Notes: generated by a model from the sequence alone, not told the origin. A DNA stretch of 24,524 nt from CAZCJA01 sp964499015 (GCA_964499015.1 CAZCJA010000033.1:1-24524), one strand, 5' to 3'. Numbered from the stretch's first letter, positions 1 to 8,850 are shown. Program-made: numbers and translations.

Positions 1-3000
1 CTCGTCTCGCACGCGCACCGCGACCATATCGGCGACACGATTCGCGTTTTTGCCGAACACAAAGCGCCGGTGTTCTCGTTGACGGACACACGTGCGATTG
101 CGCAGATGATGCTCAGCAGCAGCATTGGGCTGCAAGAGCAAGAGCAGCGCCGCTCTATTTTCGAGAATATGCGAGCGATGAGCCGTCACTGGAATGCGGT
201 ACAGCCCGATGAATGGTACGAACTGGCGCCGAACATTAAGGTTCTTTTTAGGCCGACATCGCATGTGGCCGGTGCCGCGCTTATCTACATCGCCACACCG
301 CAAGGCAATATTCTTTACACGGGTGACTTTTCGCAAGAGCCCATACATGGATCGGCGCCGTTTGACGTGGCGGGCATCGGCCCCGTCGATTATCTGATTA
401 CCGAATCGACGTATGGCTCTACGGTCCGAGATGAAAGCCGAGGTCAGCGCGAGGCAAGATTCATTCAGAGTTTGGCCAGACATTTGGCGCGTAACGCCAA
501 AGTGCTCATTCCCGTTTTTTCCACCGGCCGCAACATCGACGTTTTGCTGACGATTCGCCATCGGCTCCCGGATACAAAAATTTATATCGATGGGTTGGCC
601 GCGGCTGTTCTGCGCTTGTTCATTAGCCGGCTTAAGAAAATTAAAGAACCGACCAAACGTGAAATGGAAATGCTCGCTTTGCTCAGGGGTGGATTTACCT
701 TCGTCTCCGGCGAAATGCAGCGCCAGCGCCTTTTGCGCGGCCACGAGAATGGCCCTTATGTCGTTCTAGCGGCCGGGGGGTCCCTGCAGGGCGGTGTTTC
801 GGTGCGCTATCTGGAAAAATTAGCGGCTGATGAGAATAACGCGGTTATGTTTGTCGGTCATCAATTTGAGGACACCCTGGGCCGTGAAATTTTGGATGGA
901 AGCCGTAACGTTGTCGTGGACGGCCGTCCTTTGCAGATCACAGCCGAGGTGGAAATGCACAGTTTCAGCGGCCATGGCGATGCCGATGACTTGGTCGGCT
1001 TGGCCAAAGCGGTAAATCCCAGCACGACGTTCTTGGTGCACGGCGAAGCACGCGTGAAACGCGCATTGCAGGCGCGAATGCTGCAGGAAGGGCTGCCGAA
1101 CGTGAATATTCCGCGCACCGGGGACGATTGGCAGGCGGTTTTGGATGAAGACACGCTTGAAGATCGCGCCGAAGAGTTTTTCAACTTAAGCGCTCAGCCG
1201 ATTCCACGGCATGCGCCTCCTTTTTTCAATAAGCCAATTCAACGCCGCCAACGGCCCGCGAAAGGCCCGAGCCTCACGCTGGAACAGAGAGACCAGAAAG
1301 CGATTAATTATTTTGTCGAAGAAATTCTTAAGCATCACCGCGATGCGAATGCCGCCATACCGGAGGAGCAGGATGTCCGCGATGCGATGGCGATTTTCCT
1401 GGCGCAAAATGAGTCGCTGATATACCGCGGCGGGAAAAAAGAGCAGGGGATACAAGTGTCCGCCTTGGCAAAGGCATTTCAAAAGCTTTTCTATCCGCCC
1501 GGCACCGAGAAAAACATGTTTGCGACGGCGGAAGATTGGCGCCGCGCGTGGTTGGAATTAAAGAAGACGGCCGACTTGATTAAAGCGAAGAATACCGAAC
1601 GCCTTCCGCATTTGGAGCGCCGGAAACACGCGCGCACGACAATTAAGATGCCGGACTTTAATAACGCCAATGAAGCTGTGTTGTTCGCGCTCGCTAAGTT
1701 GAACGCCACGCCAGGCGGAAAAACAGCGCTCGCCAACGAGACCATCTTTAATTTTCTTCTTTACGCCGTATTTGAGGTCACGAAGAACGACGTCGATAAT
1801 TATTTGGCCTCGCACCGTCAGGCCAGAGCCCGCGACGCGCTCGCGGAAATGGAAATTAATTTGTTTACCGATCCGTTAAACGATGCGGACGTTAAATTTA
1901 TTGAAATTTCCATTCCCGGGAAAATCGACTTTGACAGCGTGCGCGCCAAGCTGCCCGAGGTGTTGGAGACGTTAAGGGAAATTCGAACCGTTCAAGTGGA
2001 GAACCGGCAATACGAGCGGGGCGGCGTGTACTTTGCCGGCATCGTCACCCAGGAAAACGCGTATCGGCTTAATGAAACTATCGCCCACCTTGAGAACCTG
2101 CAGGCCGCCGGTTTTGAAAACGCCAAAGAATCTGATTTGCTGACGCTGTTCCTCATGCCGTTCTTCTCGACGAAAATTCCCAATTTCCGACACAACTATT
2201 TGGGCGAGCGGGCACCCAAGGGTACATCGACCTTGGGTGGGATGGGGCAAGGGTTGTACTTGGTTCAGCAGCAGGCAACGGATTCCGACATCCTTTTCTA
2301 CATGGGTAATGAAGACGAGAAGGTCAGCTTCATTATTCAATTGCCGCCGGTAAATAATCGGGAAACGGCGGATGCGCCGGTCGCAACCCAAGAAGAAGTG
2401 CCAAGCCATTGGCCGCGTCATTTGCCGCCGCCGTCCGGCGCCGATCTTGAGGCCGTGCGCGCGATCATTCGGAGCGGTAATGACGCGATTGCCGCGCATA
2501 TCGCGACCGCAGAACATGCACAATTGGAGGCGTTTTTCCGCACGTCCTATTATGAAGATCCCTACATCGCGGGCATGGCGCTTTTGTTTATGCTTGGCGA
2601 CGGCGATACCTGGGGGCGGGCCCTGTCGCTGATGATTTCTCCGCAGATTGAACCGGAAATAAAGGCGCAGGCAGCAAGCCGCGGAATTGAAATTTTTACC
2701 GTTGAATCACCGGGATTCATGGACATGTTCAATTCGCTGCGGCCGCAGTCCGTCGTTAATATTTTGTCGCACATGGATGAAAAGGTGATGCGTGAGGTGC
2801 TGCCCAAGATTGATATGGCACGCATTCTCGGCTTGGTCAACAGCAATGTGCGCGTGGTCATTCCGGACGATAAGCGGCTTCTGTCCATTCTTTATCCCTG
2901 GATTCAAAGCCCCGCGTTTACCATCGTTGGCGCGGCGGTTTGGGAAACAATCGCGTTCCAATGGCTCGGTGGTTTTGGCGGCCTTATGGGCTTGCTGTTA

Positions 3001-6000
3001 TGGGGCGGCTTCTTCTTCGCGGCGGCGCACACCATTGCCGAATGGTGGGCGGACGCGGTGTCGGACACATGGAAGGGGGATTTGGCTAAGCGCACCGCCG
3101 CCGGATTCATTTTCGTTCAATTTTATTTCTACTTATCGCCCACCCTCGCCACGCTTGCCGCTATTTCAACTCACGCCGTTTATAACGCCCTCGTTCTTTA
3201 CACCCGTTTCGGAAATATCGCGCCGGTTGCTTCTTTGGGCGGCCGGAAACGGCTTGTCGGCGATGTGCTGGACAAATTGCGCCGGGCCGCGAGCATACGC
3301 GACAAATACGACCAGCTCGGCGTTTTGCACACGCTGCTCTTAAATGACCGCGTCGCCCGTTTGAGTGCGGATGATATTACGACGGTTCTGGCGGAGATGG
3401 ACGGCAACAACGACATGGTCCGCACCAAGGCCATGGAAGTGTTTAAGGCCATCCTCGTTAATGAAACGACGCGGCCCAGCGTTGATAAATCCCACATGCA
3501 GTACCTACTGAGTGACTTGACCCTGAGCGAGCGCTCAGCAGCTTTCGCGTGGGATGCGTTTGAACTTTTGTGGCAGATCCGCAACGACTTGATTGGTTTG
3601 GGCGACGTGATCGACGCGCTGGCCAACATCAAACTCGCCTATAACCATTTTTGGAGCGGAACCATGGACAGTAAGAACGACCGTGCGCTGTATGCCATTT
3701 CCCGTTTAATTGGAATTACGTCGGCGGACTCGCCACTGTGGATTGATATGTACACCAACGCCACCGTTGAAAACATTAACGATCTCATCAGACTGCTTTC
3801 GTACAACGACATGTTCCGCCCGGTGGCCGCGCAGTTGCTGGAACCCGCGGCCATCAATTCCACCTCGCGTGAATTGTTTGACGGCCCTCACTTCGGCCAT
3901 TTGATTCCGATCCGAATCTCTCTCGACATGGACGTGGACCACCTGGCCGCTGACGCGATCGATACGGTTCTTAACGAATTCACCGTTAACCACCGCGAAT
4001 TCGATCAGATACCACTTCAGGCGTTGATGATGTGGGCGGGCGCGGACGAGGTGATGGAGGATCCGGGACCGTCGACGGAACAGATTGGCCGGATCCTCGA
4101 CCAGTTGTTGGTCTATTTCCAGCGCGGGGTGTCGAATTCGCTGCCGGTATCGAACGCCGAGCCGATTCTTGAGTTCTTAACCGACTATATCCCGAGTGTT
4201 GCGGCCCGTCTCAATCGGACGCAGCCGGAACGCATGGAGCGCGACATGGGGATATTTTTGGAAGCGCTTAGGGACACATCGGCGAACGCGGCGATTGCGC
4301 AGGAACGTTGGTCGGTCCCGATCGATGCGTTCCTTATGCGCATGGGGGCCCGTGTCCGCTATTTGCGTTTGGGGTATGACGACGAATCCAAAATGTACCG
4401 CCTGAAGCCGTGGGCTCCGCAAAACCCGGCGTATTCGTTCATGCCGCTTTTGCTCCTCGGCTCCGAATTTCCGAACGGCGCCGGCAACACGTCTGTCATG
4501 GCGGCTCTGGTCGGTTTCGCGTTGACGTTCGGCATCGTCAAAATCTTTTCGCGCAAGAAAAATCCGCCGACGAAAATGTCCAGAAAGCTCCCGCCGCATT
4601 TGGCTGACGCCGTTTTCGGTATGACGGAATGGGCCGATATAGACCAGCCGTTCCGCGAACAGCCGGCGCCGGAACCGCTGAAACCCAACGAGCCGCTGGT
4701 TCCGCCGAAACCGGAGCCGGCGCCCCGCGCCCGGCCCATTGTCGAAAAAGCGCCCGTTAAAGACGAGCTCGCGCTGGAATTGCTGGCAAAAATTTTCCCG
4801 GATGGGACGCTGGAGAGCATTAAGCGCATTAACTTGGTTGTCGTTATGGACCGGATTTCCCGCGGCCCGCACACCAGAAATGGCGAGCGCTTGCACAACA
4901 TGGGGCAGGGCAGCCCGCTGGTGCGGTTCGATTTCTTATTGAAAGTCATCGGCAAAACGGCGACGCCAGCGCAGATTGCCGCGATGCGCGACCGCTTGCC
5001 GCATGATATCCGGTTCGCGGGCGTAAAAATTTCCGTCCCCAATAATACCGTACTGCGCCGCATGGGATTTGTGCCTGGCACGCGTGTTTCGCGCGCCGAA
5101 GCGCAGCTGATTTCGGGGGCTTATTTTAAAACGGTGCATCCCGACTATCATCCAAATGATCCCAGCGCCCGCCAAAAATTTCAAGAGGCAGAAATCGCCT
5201 ATGAGAGGTTGATCGAGCTTTTCAATATTACCGAGGGCAAGGGCGGCGCGCGGTTGGATTGGGTCCGCAAGGCGCTGTTCCCGCGCATGGACATCGAAAC
5301 CTACAACCGCTTTGCTCACGTCCTCGAGAACGGGCTGATCGCCCTGCCGCTCTTATTTATTCAGGCCGATGCCGCGTACTGGTATCACGTGGGCGCGTGG
5401 GCGTTGTTCTACGTTGCGCATTGGCCATACGGGCCTGTGCGTCGAATCCCGGCGGGAATTGTGACGATGGCCAGTCTTGCGTCGCTGTACTTCACGACGA
5501 GCGTTCCCATTTTGATTGGCGTGCCGTTGACTGCCCATTTTCTGGTCAATGTCATCGCGGATATATATGCGAAAAAGCTCCCCGTCGAAGAACAAATTCG
5601 TCGCGCAGAAGAAAAGATTACAGCGGTCATTCTTAACGCGCCCGATCTGAAAGCTTTCGATGAGTTTGTATTGCTGGCGCAGCAAAATTCACCGCTCATA
5701 CGTGAAAAGCCCCTTTTTAAAGTTGTTAACGGCCTGACCACGGAACAGATGACGCAGGAACAGATCGTCGAGATGCTGCTGCGTATTCAGGAGAATCTGA
5801 ATCGCACTATCGAGGCTCCATTGATCGTTAAAGTAATGGAACGCCAACGACTGGGGGACATATCGGCCTATAGCGATATTCCAGTGGTTTTACCGCTCAC
5901 GTTGGTATCTGGTGTAAATGAATATTCGTTGGTAGTCGATGAAAAAAGCAAGAGCCCGTATATCATGCGGCACCGGGTGCATAATGTCGATGAGATGGGC

Positions 6001-8397
6001 AAAGTTTTGAGCGAGAGTGAAATTAAAAACAAGGGGGTTGTGGATTCTCTTGTTGAACTGGGACACGGACGTAAATTTAAGCTTTCGCGAGATCCGGAGC
6101 GATCGACCGATCTGCCCGTTTATCAGCTTCATTTTGAACATTCTTTTGCGTTGCCAATGGTCCTTTCATTGGTGAAAGCGCGCCGTGCCGGGCAAGTTCG
6201 AAAGATCGCTCAGTCTCGTCCATACCGCGTGTTGGACATTAATCAGGCAAGAGAATTGATGCGTGAAGTAATGTTCTTCCCTGCAAATAATTTAATGTCC
6301 GCCACGGTTGTTGATGCGCTCTCCCCACTTCAAAACCCAGCCAATTCAACGCTAGTGGATGCGATGAGACTGGACACGCTTTTGCGGCGAGGCGTTGTGG
6401 TTGCCATAGAAGAAGGGGGGCTTCAGTATTTCATCTTTAGAAAGAACCTGCCGGCGGCTCGTGCGGGCAGTTATTCTGGCGCGGTCATGGATGATTTTCG
6501 TTTGCTTGCCTTCCCATTTTTGTCGCCAGAAACCTATGCGAAGTGGGCATTCCTATTGGAGAACGCTTTCTTTGTTTTGCTGCCCACGGCGTTGATTTCC
6601 GTTCCGGTTTATTTAATTACGAGCAACGCGCCCTTCTCCTGGAGTGTTGCGCGCTGGACTCACGGCATTATGTGGGGGCTGTTTTATTTTGGACACGACA
6701 AGAGCAAATGGTACCGCTTGCCTGCGGGCATAATGTCGGCGACGGGCATCGGTCTCACGTATTTCGCAACGTCCGCTTGGGTCATATTCTTATTGCCTGT
6801 GGCAATCCACTACATCGTGAATAAAGTCGCGACAACAATCAAGGCGGTTTACGACTACAGAAATAAAATGGCGACCATTGAGGAGAGATGGCTCGGCTCG
6901 TTGCTTGAAAGAGGGGTTAGTCTAGACGAGTTCGACGCGTATTTTAACGACGTGCGCAGTGAGGGGATTTACCAAACGGAAGCGACCGGCGAATTGCTCG
7001 ACCTGCGCCGCCGTGCGTATGCGAATAATTTAACCCGCGATGAGGCCACTACCATTCTGAGCCGCGTTCACAAGCGTCTGCACGAGCTGATTGAAGCGCA
7101 GCTGATCGTTCGCGTTAAAGAAGGGCCAGTGGAGATTCTTGATATTCCAGCGGTCCTTGCGATGTCGGCTATTGTCGGCAACAATCATTATTCATTCCGT
7201 CTCGATAGCGCGACCAAGAGGCGCGTGCTGGTGACCCAGGTAACCGACGACGCGCTGACGGTTGGAAAAGGGCATATGACGAAAAACGATTTGGCTGATT
7301 TCGACACGTTTGTGTCCTTTGGGGGGAATCGTTTGTGGCGTTTTAGCCCGAGCAAAACAGACTCAAAAGAGTTCGAGGCGTTCCGCGTGACGTTGCGCAG
7401 TCAATCGCCCGTTGGAAATTTCCTTTATTGGAATAAAACGCGGCTCCCAGCGCCGAAAGATGGCCCGATCATCCCGGCGAAAACGGAATATGAACTCATT
7501 GACCGCATTGCCGCCATTGAAATGGCGGAAGAAATGGCGGCGCTCGCGTCCAATCGGAAAAAGGTGATCACAGTTGTCGATTCATTGTCGCCGTTAAAGA
7601 ATCCTGTGGAAGCGCGCCGCATTAATATTGAGCAAGCCAGCAAGTTAATTGGGGCGGGATACATCGTCGGCATTCGAGAAGGCGGCCTCGAATATTTCAT
7701 TTGGGCACGCAACCTCCCGGGAATGGAAAACATCAGCTATGAACTTATCGAGGAATTGAGCGAAGAAGACGAAATTGTGCGCCGCATTTTGGAATTAACC
7801 GAGCCGGAGTTGTTCTTCAAACGTCCGGACGACGGCACGCGGGCGAAGTACGCCAACGCCGTTTCCCGTGCGCAGGCGCTGCTGGAGAAGGCGGGCCACG
7901 ACAATGCGGTTAGCGCGCTTAATCAAATCCCGTTCCGCGGCAGAACCGCGCGTGCCCATGTCAGCTGGGTGGAAAGCGAGGAGCAACTGCTGCGCCTGTC
8001 GGCGGAACTGCTCCGCCATAACGGACGCAACGATAAATTGGTGGTCGGCTACGACGCGGGTTCCGCCGCGTTCAAGAACATCGCCGCGCATCCGTCGTTG
8101 GAGCGTTTGCGCAAAAATGGCCGGTTGATCCTGGTTCCGGGCACGCAAAAAACGACCGTAATGGATCTTGTTTTGAGCCTTTCCGAGGCGGATCGGGCTA
8201 AAATGGCGATGAACATCCTTATATTAAGCGGTGTCAGTGTGCCCGAAAACTTCTTTGGTCTGTCGCAAAGCGAGTGGCAGCTCGTTCAATCCCAGTACGC
8301 GATTTACCTGGTCACGGAAGCGCTGGTCGCCATCGAAATTTCCGCTTCTCACTTGCCGAACTTAAACGCCGTGCGCATGGCGCTTCGCGCCGCGTAA
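1..8397 (+). CDS. Giant MBL/beta-CASP nuclease fused to GHKL-like, CPBP-like (x3) and J-domain-like modules (5' partial)
   Basis: The frame is open from the first base, so the true start lies upstream. A GTG at 70 is not the start, because the catalytic H-x-H-x-D-H motif is coded at 10-27. Other beta-CASP residues are present: His at 262, Asp in YTGDFS at 325, Glu in ESTYG at 403, His in FSGHGD at 973 and His in HGE at 1039. A functional RNA/DNA-processing hydrolase of about 400 residues is therefore likely. Next come a GHKL-like stretch (about 1700-2350), a CPBP-like membrane module (about 2900-3190), helical-repeat-like sequence (about 3240-4140), one membrane helix (about 4490-4550), a proline-rich linker (about 4657-4755), a J-domain-like segment with HPD at 5137-5145, and two tandem CPBP-containing units (5293-6453 and 6526-7719). 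The last 220 residues are not recognised. The visible part is 2798 aa, far longer than ordinary beta-CASP proteins (about 450-600 aa). The ORF and the nuclease domain are secure. The other domains are read by eye from motifs. Confidence 0.9.
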   Translation, partial: LVSHAHRDHIGDTIRVFAEHKAPVFSLTDTRAIAQMMLSSSIGLQEQEQRRSIFENMRAMSRHWNAVQPDEWYELAPNIKVLFRPTSHVAGAALIYIATPQGNILYTGDFSQEPIHGSAPFDVAGIGPVDYLITESTYGSTVRDESRGQREARFIQSLARHLARNAKVLIPVFSTGRNIDVLLTIRHRLPDTKIYIDGLAAAVLRLFISRLKKIKEPTKREMEMLALLRGGFTFVSGEMQRQRLLRGHENGPYVVLAAGGSLQGGVSVRYLEKLAADENNAVMFVGHQFEDTLGREILDGSRNVVVDGRPLQITAEVEMHSFSGHGDADDLVGLAKAVNPSTTFLVHGEARVKRALQARMLQEGLPNVNIPRTGDDWQAVLDEDTLEDRAEEFFNLSAQPIPRHAPPFFNKPIQRRQRPAKGPSLTLEQRDQKAINYFVEEILKHHRDANAAIPEEQDVRDAMAIFLAQNESLIYRGGKKEQGIQVSALAKAFQKLFYPPGTEKNMFATAEDWRRAWLELKKTADLIKAKNTERLPHLERRKHARTTIKMPDFNNANEAVLFALAKLNATPGGKTALANETIFNFLLYAVFEVTKNDVDNYLASHRQARARDALAEMEINLFTDPLNDADVKFIEISIPGKIDFDSVRAKLPEVLETLREIRTVQVENRQYERGGVYFAGIVTQENAYRLNETIAHLENLQAAGFENAKESDLLTLFLMPFFSTKIPNFRHNYLGERAPKGTSTLGGMGQGLYLVQQQATDSDILFYMGNEDEKVSFIIQLPPVNNRETADAPVATQEEVPSHWPRHLPPPSGADLEAVRAIIRSGNDAIAAHIATAEHAQLEAFFRTSYYEDPYIAGMALLFMLGDGDTWGRALSLMISPQIEPEIKAQAASRGIEIFTVESPGFMDMFNSLRPQSVVNILSHMDEKVMREVLPKIDMARILGLVNSNVRVVIPDDKRLLSILYPWIQSPAFTIVGAAVWETIAFQWLGGFGGLMGLLLWGGFFFAAAHTIAEWWADAVSDTWKGDLAKRTAAGFIFVQFYFYLSPTLATLAAISTHAVYNALVLYTRFGNIAPVASLGGRKRLVGDVLDKLRRAASIRDKYDQLGVLHTLLLNDRVARLSADDITTVLAEMDGNNDMVRTKAMEVFKAILVNETTRPSVDKSHMQYLLSDLTLSERSAAFAWDAFELLWQIRNDLIGLGDVIDALANIKLAYNHFWSGTMDSKNDRALYAISRLIGITSADSPLWIDMYTNATVENINDLIRLLSYNDMFRPVAAQLLEPAAINSTSRELFDGPHFGHLIPIRISLDMDVDHLAADAIDTVLNEFTVNHREFDQIPLQALMMWAGADEVMEDPGPSTEQIGRILDQLLVYFQRGVSNSLPVSNAEPILEFLTDYIPSVAARLNRTQPERMERDMGIFLEALRDTSANAAIAQERWSVPIDAFLMRMGARVRYLRLGYDDESKMYRLKPWAPQNPAYSFMPLLLLGSEFPNGAGNTSVMAALVGFALTFGIVKIFSRKKNPPTKMSRKLPPHLADAVFGMTEWADIDQPFREQPAPEPLKPNEPLVPPKPEPAPRARPIVEKAPVKDELALELLAKIFPDGTLESIKRINLVVVMDRISRGPHTRNGERLHNMGQGSPLVRFDFLLKVIGKTATPAQIAAMRDRLPHDIRFAGVKISVPNNTVLRRMGFVPGTRVSRAEAQLISGAYFKTVHPDYHPNDPSARQKFQEAEIAYERLIELFNITEGKGGARLDWVRKALFPRMDIETYNRFAHVLENGLIALPLLFIQADAAYWYHVGAWALFYVAHWPYGPVRRIPAGIVTMASLASLYFTTSVPILIGVPLTAHFLVNVIADIYAKKLPVEEQIRRAEEKITAVILNAPDLKAFDEFVLLAQQNSPLIREKPLFKVVNGLTTEQMTQEQIVEMLLRIQENLNRTIEAPLIVKVMERQRLGDISAYSDIPVVLPLTLVSGVNEYSLVVDEKSKSPYIMRHRVHNVDEMGKVLSESEIKNKGVVDSLVELGHGRKFKLSRDPERSTDLPVYQLHFEHSFALPMVLSLVKARRAGQVRKIAQSRPYRVLDINQARELMREVMFFPANNLMSATVVDALSPLQNPANSTLVDAMRLDTLLRRGVVVAIEEGGLQYFIFRKNLPAARAGSYSGAVMDDFRLLAFPFLSPETYAKWAFLLENAFFVLLPTALISVPVYLITSNAPFSWSVARWTHGIMWGLFYFGHDKSKWYRLPAGIMSATGIGLTYFATSAWVIFLLPVAIHYIVNKVATTIKAVYDYRNKMATIEERWLGSLLERGVSLDEFDAYFNDVRSEGIYQTEATGELLDLRRRAYANNLTRDEATTILSRVHKRLHELIEAQLIVRVKEGPVEILDIPAVLAMSAIVGNNHYSFRLDSATKRRVLVTQVTDDALTVGKGHMTKNDLADFDTFVSFGGNRLWRFSPSKTDSKEFEAFRVTLRSQSPVGNFLYWNKTRLPAPKDGPIIPAKTEYELIDRIAAIEMAEEMAALASNRKKVITVVDSLSPLKNPVEARRINIEQASKLIGAGYIVGIREGGLEYFIWARNLPGMENISYELIEELSEEDEIVRRILELTEPELFFKRPDDGTRAKYANAVSRAQALLEKAGHDNAVSALNQIPFRGRTARAHVSWVESEEQLLRLSAELLRHNGRNDKLVVGYDAGSAAFKNIAAHPSLERLRKNGRLILVPGTQKTTVMDLVLSLSEADRAKMAMNILILSGVSVPENFFGLSQSEWQLVQSQYAIYLVTEALVAIEISASHLPNLNAVRMALRAA
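5293..6453 (+). repeat. Internal tandem unit 1 of the giant gene (CPBP-like membrane module plus about 300-codon tail)
   Basis: This is the first copy of an in-gene duplication. Landmarks are ETYNRF near 5296, LENG at 5323, FYVAH at 5407-5421, HFLVN at 5536-5550, EAPLIVKV at 5812-5835, VVDALSPLQNP at 6307-6339 and a GGLQYF...NLP ending near 6453. The same landmarks recur in order 1233-1281 nt further on. The copies have diverged strongly at the DNA level, so the duplication is old. Confidence 0.85.
6526..7719 (+). repeat. Internal tandem unit 2 of the giant gene
   Basis: This is the second copy of the unit. It carries ETYAKW near 6529, LENA at 6556, FYFGH at 6682-6696, HYIVN at 6808-6822, EAQLIVRV at 7093-7116, VVDSLSPLKNP at 7573-7605 and GGLEYF...NLP ending at 7719. 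The linker between membrane module and tail differs in length by a few codons, so the offset drifts from 1233 to 1281 nt. Confidence 0.85.
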
Positions 8398-8430
8398 GCC
8401 ACGGCAAAATTTCTCATAGCGCATTTCCCG

Positions 8431-8436
8431 TATAAT
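8431..8436 (+). promoter_or_regulatory. Perfect TATAAT -10 box upstream of the SWIB gene
   Basis: TATAAT stands in the 128-nt spacer after the giant gene. The matching -35 region (around 8408-8415) is only T/A-rich and weak. The start of transcription would fall near 8443, giving a leader of about 83 nt. The leader contains a small GGGATT/AATCCC inverted repeat at 8482-8494. No terminator is seen after the giant gene. Confidence 0.5.
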
Positions 8437-8515
8437 TAGTTATATTCCTCCCACAGCAAACGGCCGAGTGAAACCGATTTAGGGATTAAATCCCAGCCTT
8501 AAGCTGCTCAATCTT

Positions 8516-8521
8516 AGGAGG
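8516..8521 (+). promoter_or_regulatory. Strong Shine-Dalgarno AGGAGG for the SWIB gene
   Basis: AGGAGG ends 4 nt before the ATG at 8526. This is the strongest ribosome binding site in the left half of the window and fixes the start. Confidence 0.85.
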
Positions 8522-8525
8522 AAAC

Positions 8526-8780
8526 ATGGCACGCAAACCGAATAAAGCATTCATGAAACCCTTAACACCTTCTGCTCTCTTGGCCGAAGTCGTGGGCAGC
8601 AAACCGCTTCCGCGCACCGAAGTCACCAAGAAACTTTGGGCGTACATTAAAAAGAACAAGCTTCAGGACTCGAAGAACAGACGGAACATCAATGGCGACG
8701 ACGCGTTGAAAGCCATTTTCGGAAAGAAAACCGTCAACATGTTCGAAATGACGAAGCTCGTCGGCAAACACCTCAAATAA
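8526..8780 (+). CDS. Stand-alone SWIB/MDM2-domain protein
   Basis: An 84-aa basic protein that consists almost entirely of a SWIB domain. It shows the early LxPS/LLAEVVG stretch, RTEVTKKLWAYIKKNKLQD, the central polar NRRNINGDD and a terminal helix ending in KHLK. In eukaryotes this fold occurs in chromatin remodelling subunits and MDM2. In bacteria short SWIB proteins are best known from chlamydiae and relatives, where a role in nucleoid condensation or DNA-associated protein binding has been proposed. It is a monocistronic unit: promoter-like TATAAT about 90 nt upstream, strong ribosome binding site, and a strong terminator 17 nt after the stop. High expression, as for a small nucleoid protein, is inferred from these signals and the high Lys content. 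Family assignment is firm, cellular role is not. Confidence 0.88.
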   Translation: MARKPNKAFMKPLTPSALLAEVVGSKPLPRTEVTKKLWAYIKKNKLQDSKNRRNINGDDALKAIFGKKTVNMFEMTKLVGKHLK

Positions 8781-8797
8781 ACCAGCCGATCTTGATT

Positions 8798-8842
8798 AAA
8801 AAAGCGTCTCCGCTACGCAGCACAGCGGGGGCGCTTTTTTTT
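8798..8842 (+). terminator. Rho-independent terminator after the SWIB gene
   Basis: The arm AAAAGCGTCTCCGCT (8800-8814) pairs along its whole length with AGCGGGGGCGCTTTT (8824-8838), with two G-T wobbles and a 9-nt loop. Eight Ts follow at 8835-8842, and six As precede, so it may also work in reverse. It ends only 8 nt before the ATG of the next gene. Confidence 0.88.
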
Positions 8843-8850
8843 GTCCTGAC

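Noticed and set aside
70..72. GTG as the start of the giant gene
   Set aside because: The frame is open to base 1 and the essential metal-binding H-x-H-x-D-H motif is coded upstream at 10-27, so the gene begins outside the window.
4177..5081. Two long reverse-strand ORFs (about 240 codons each) opposite the giant gene
   Set aside because: Both are Arg-rich, low-information frames antisense to a coding region, overlap each other, and show no domain or start signal.
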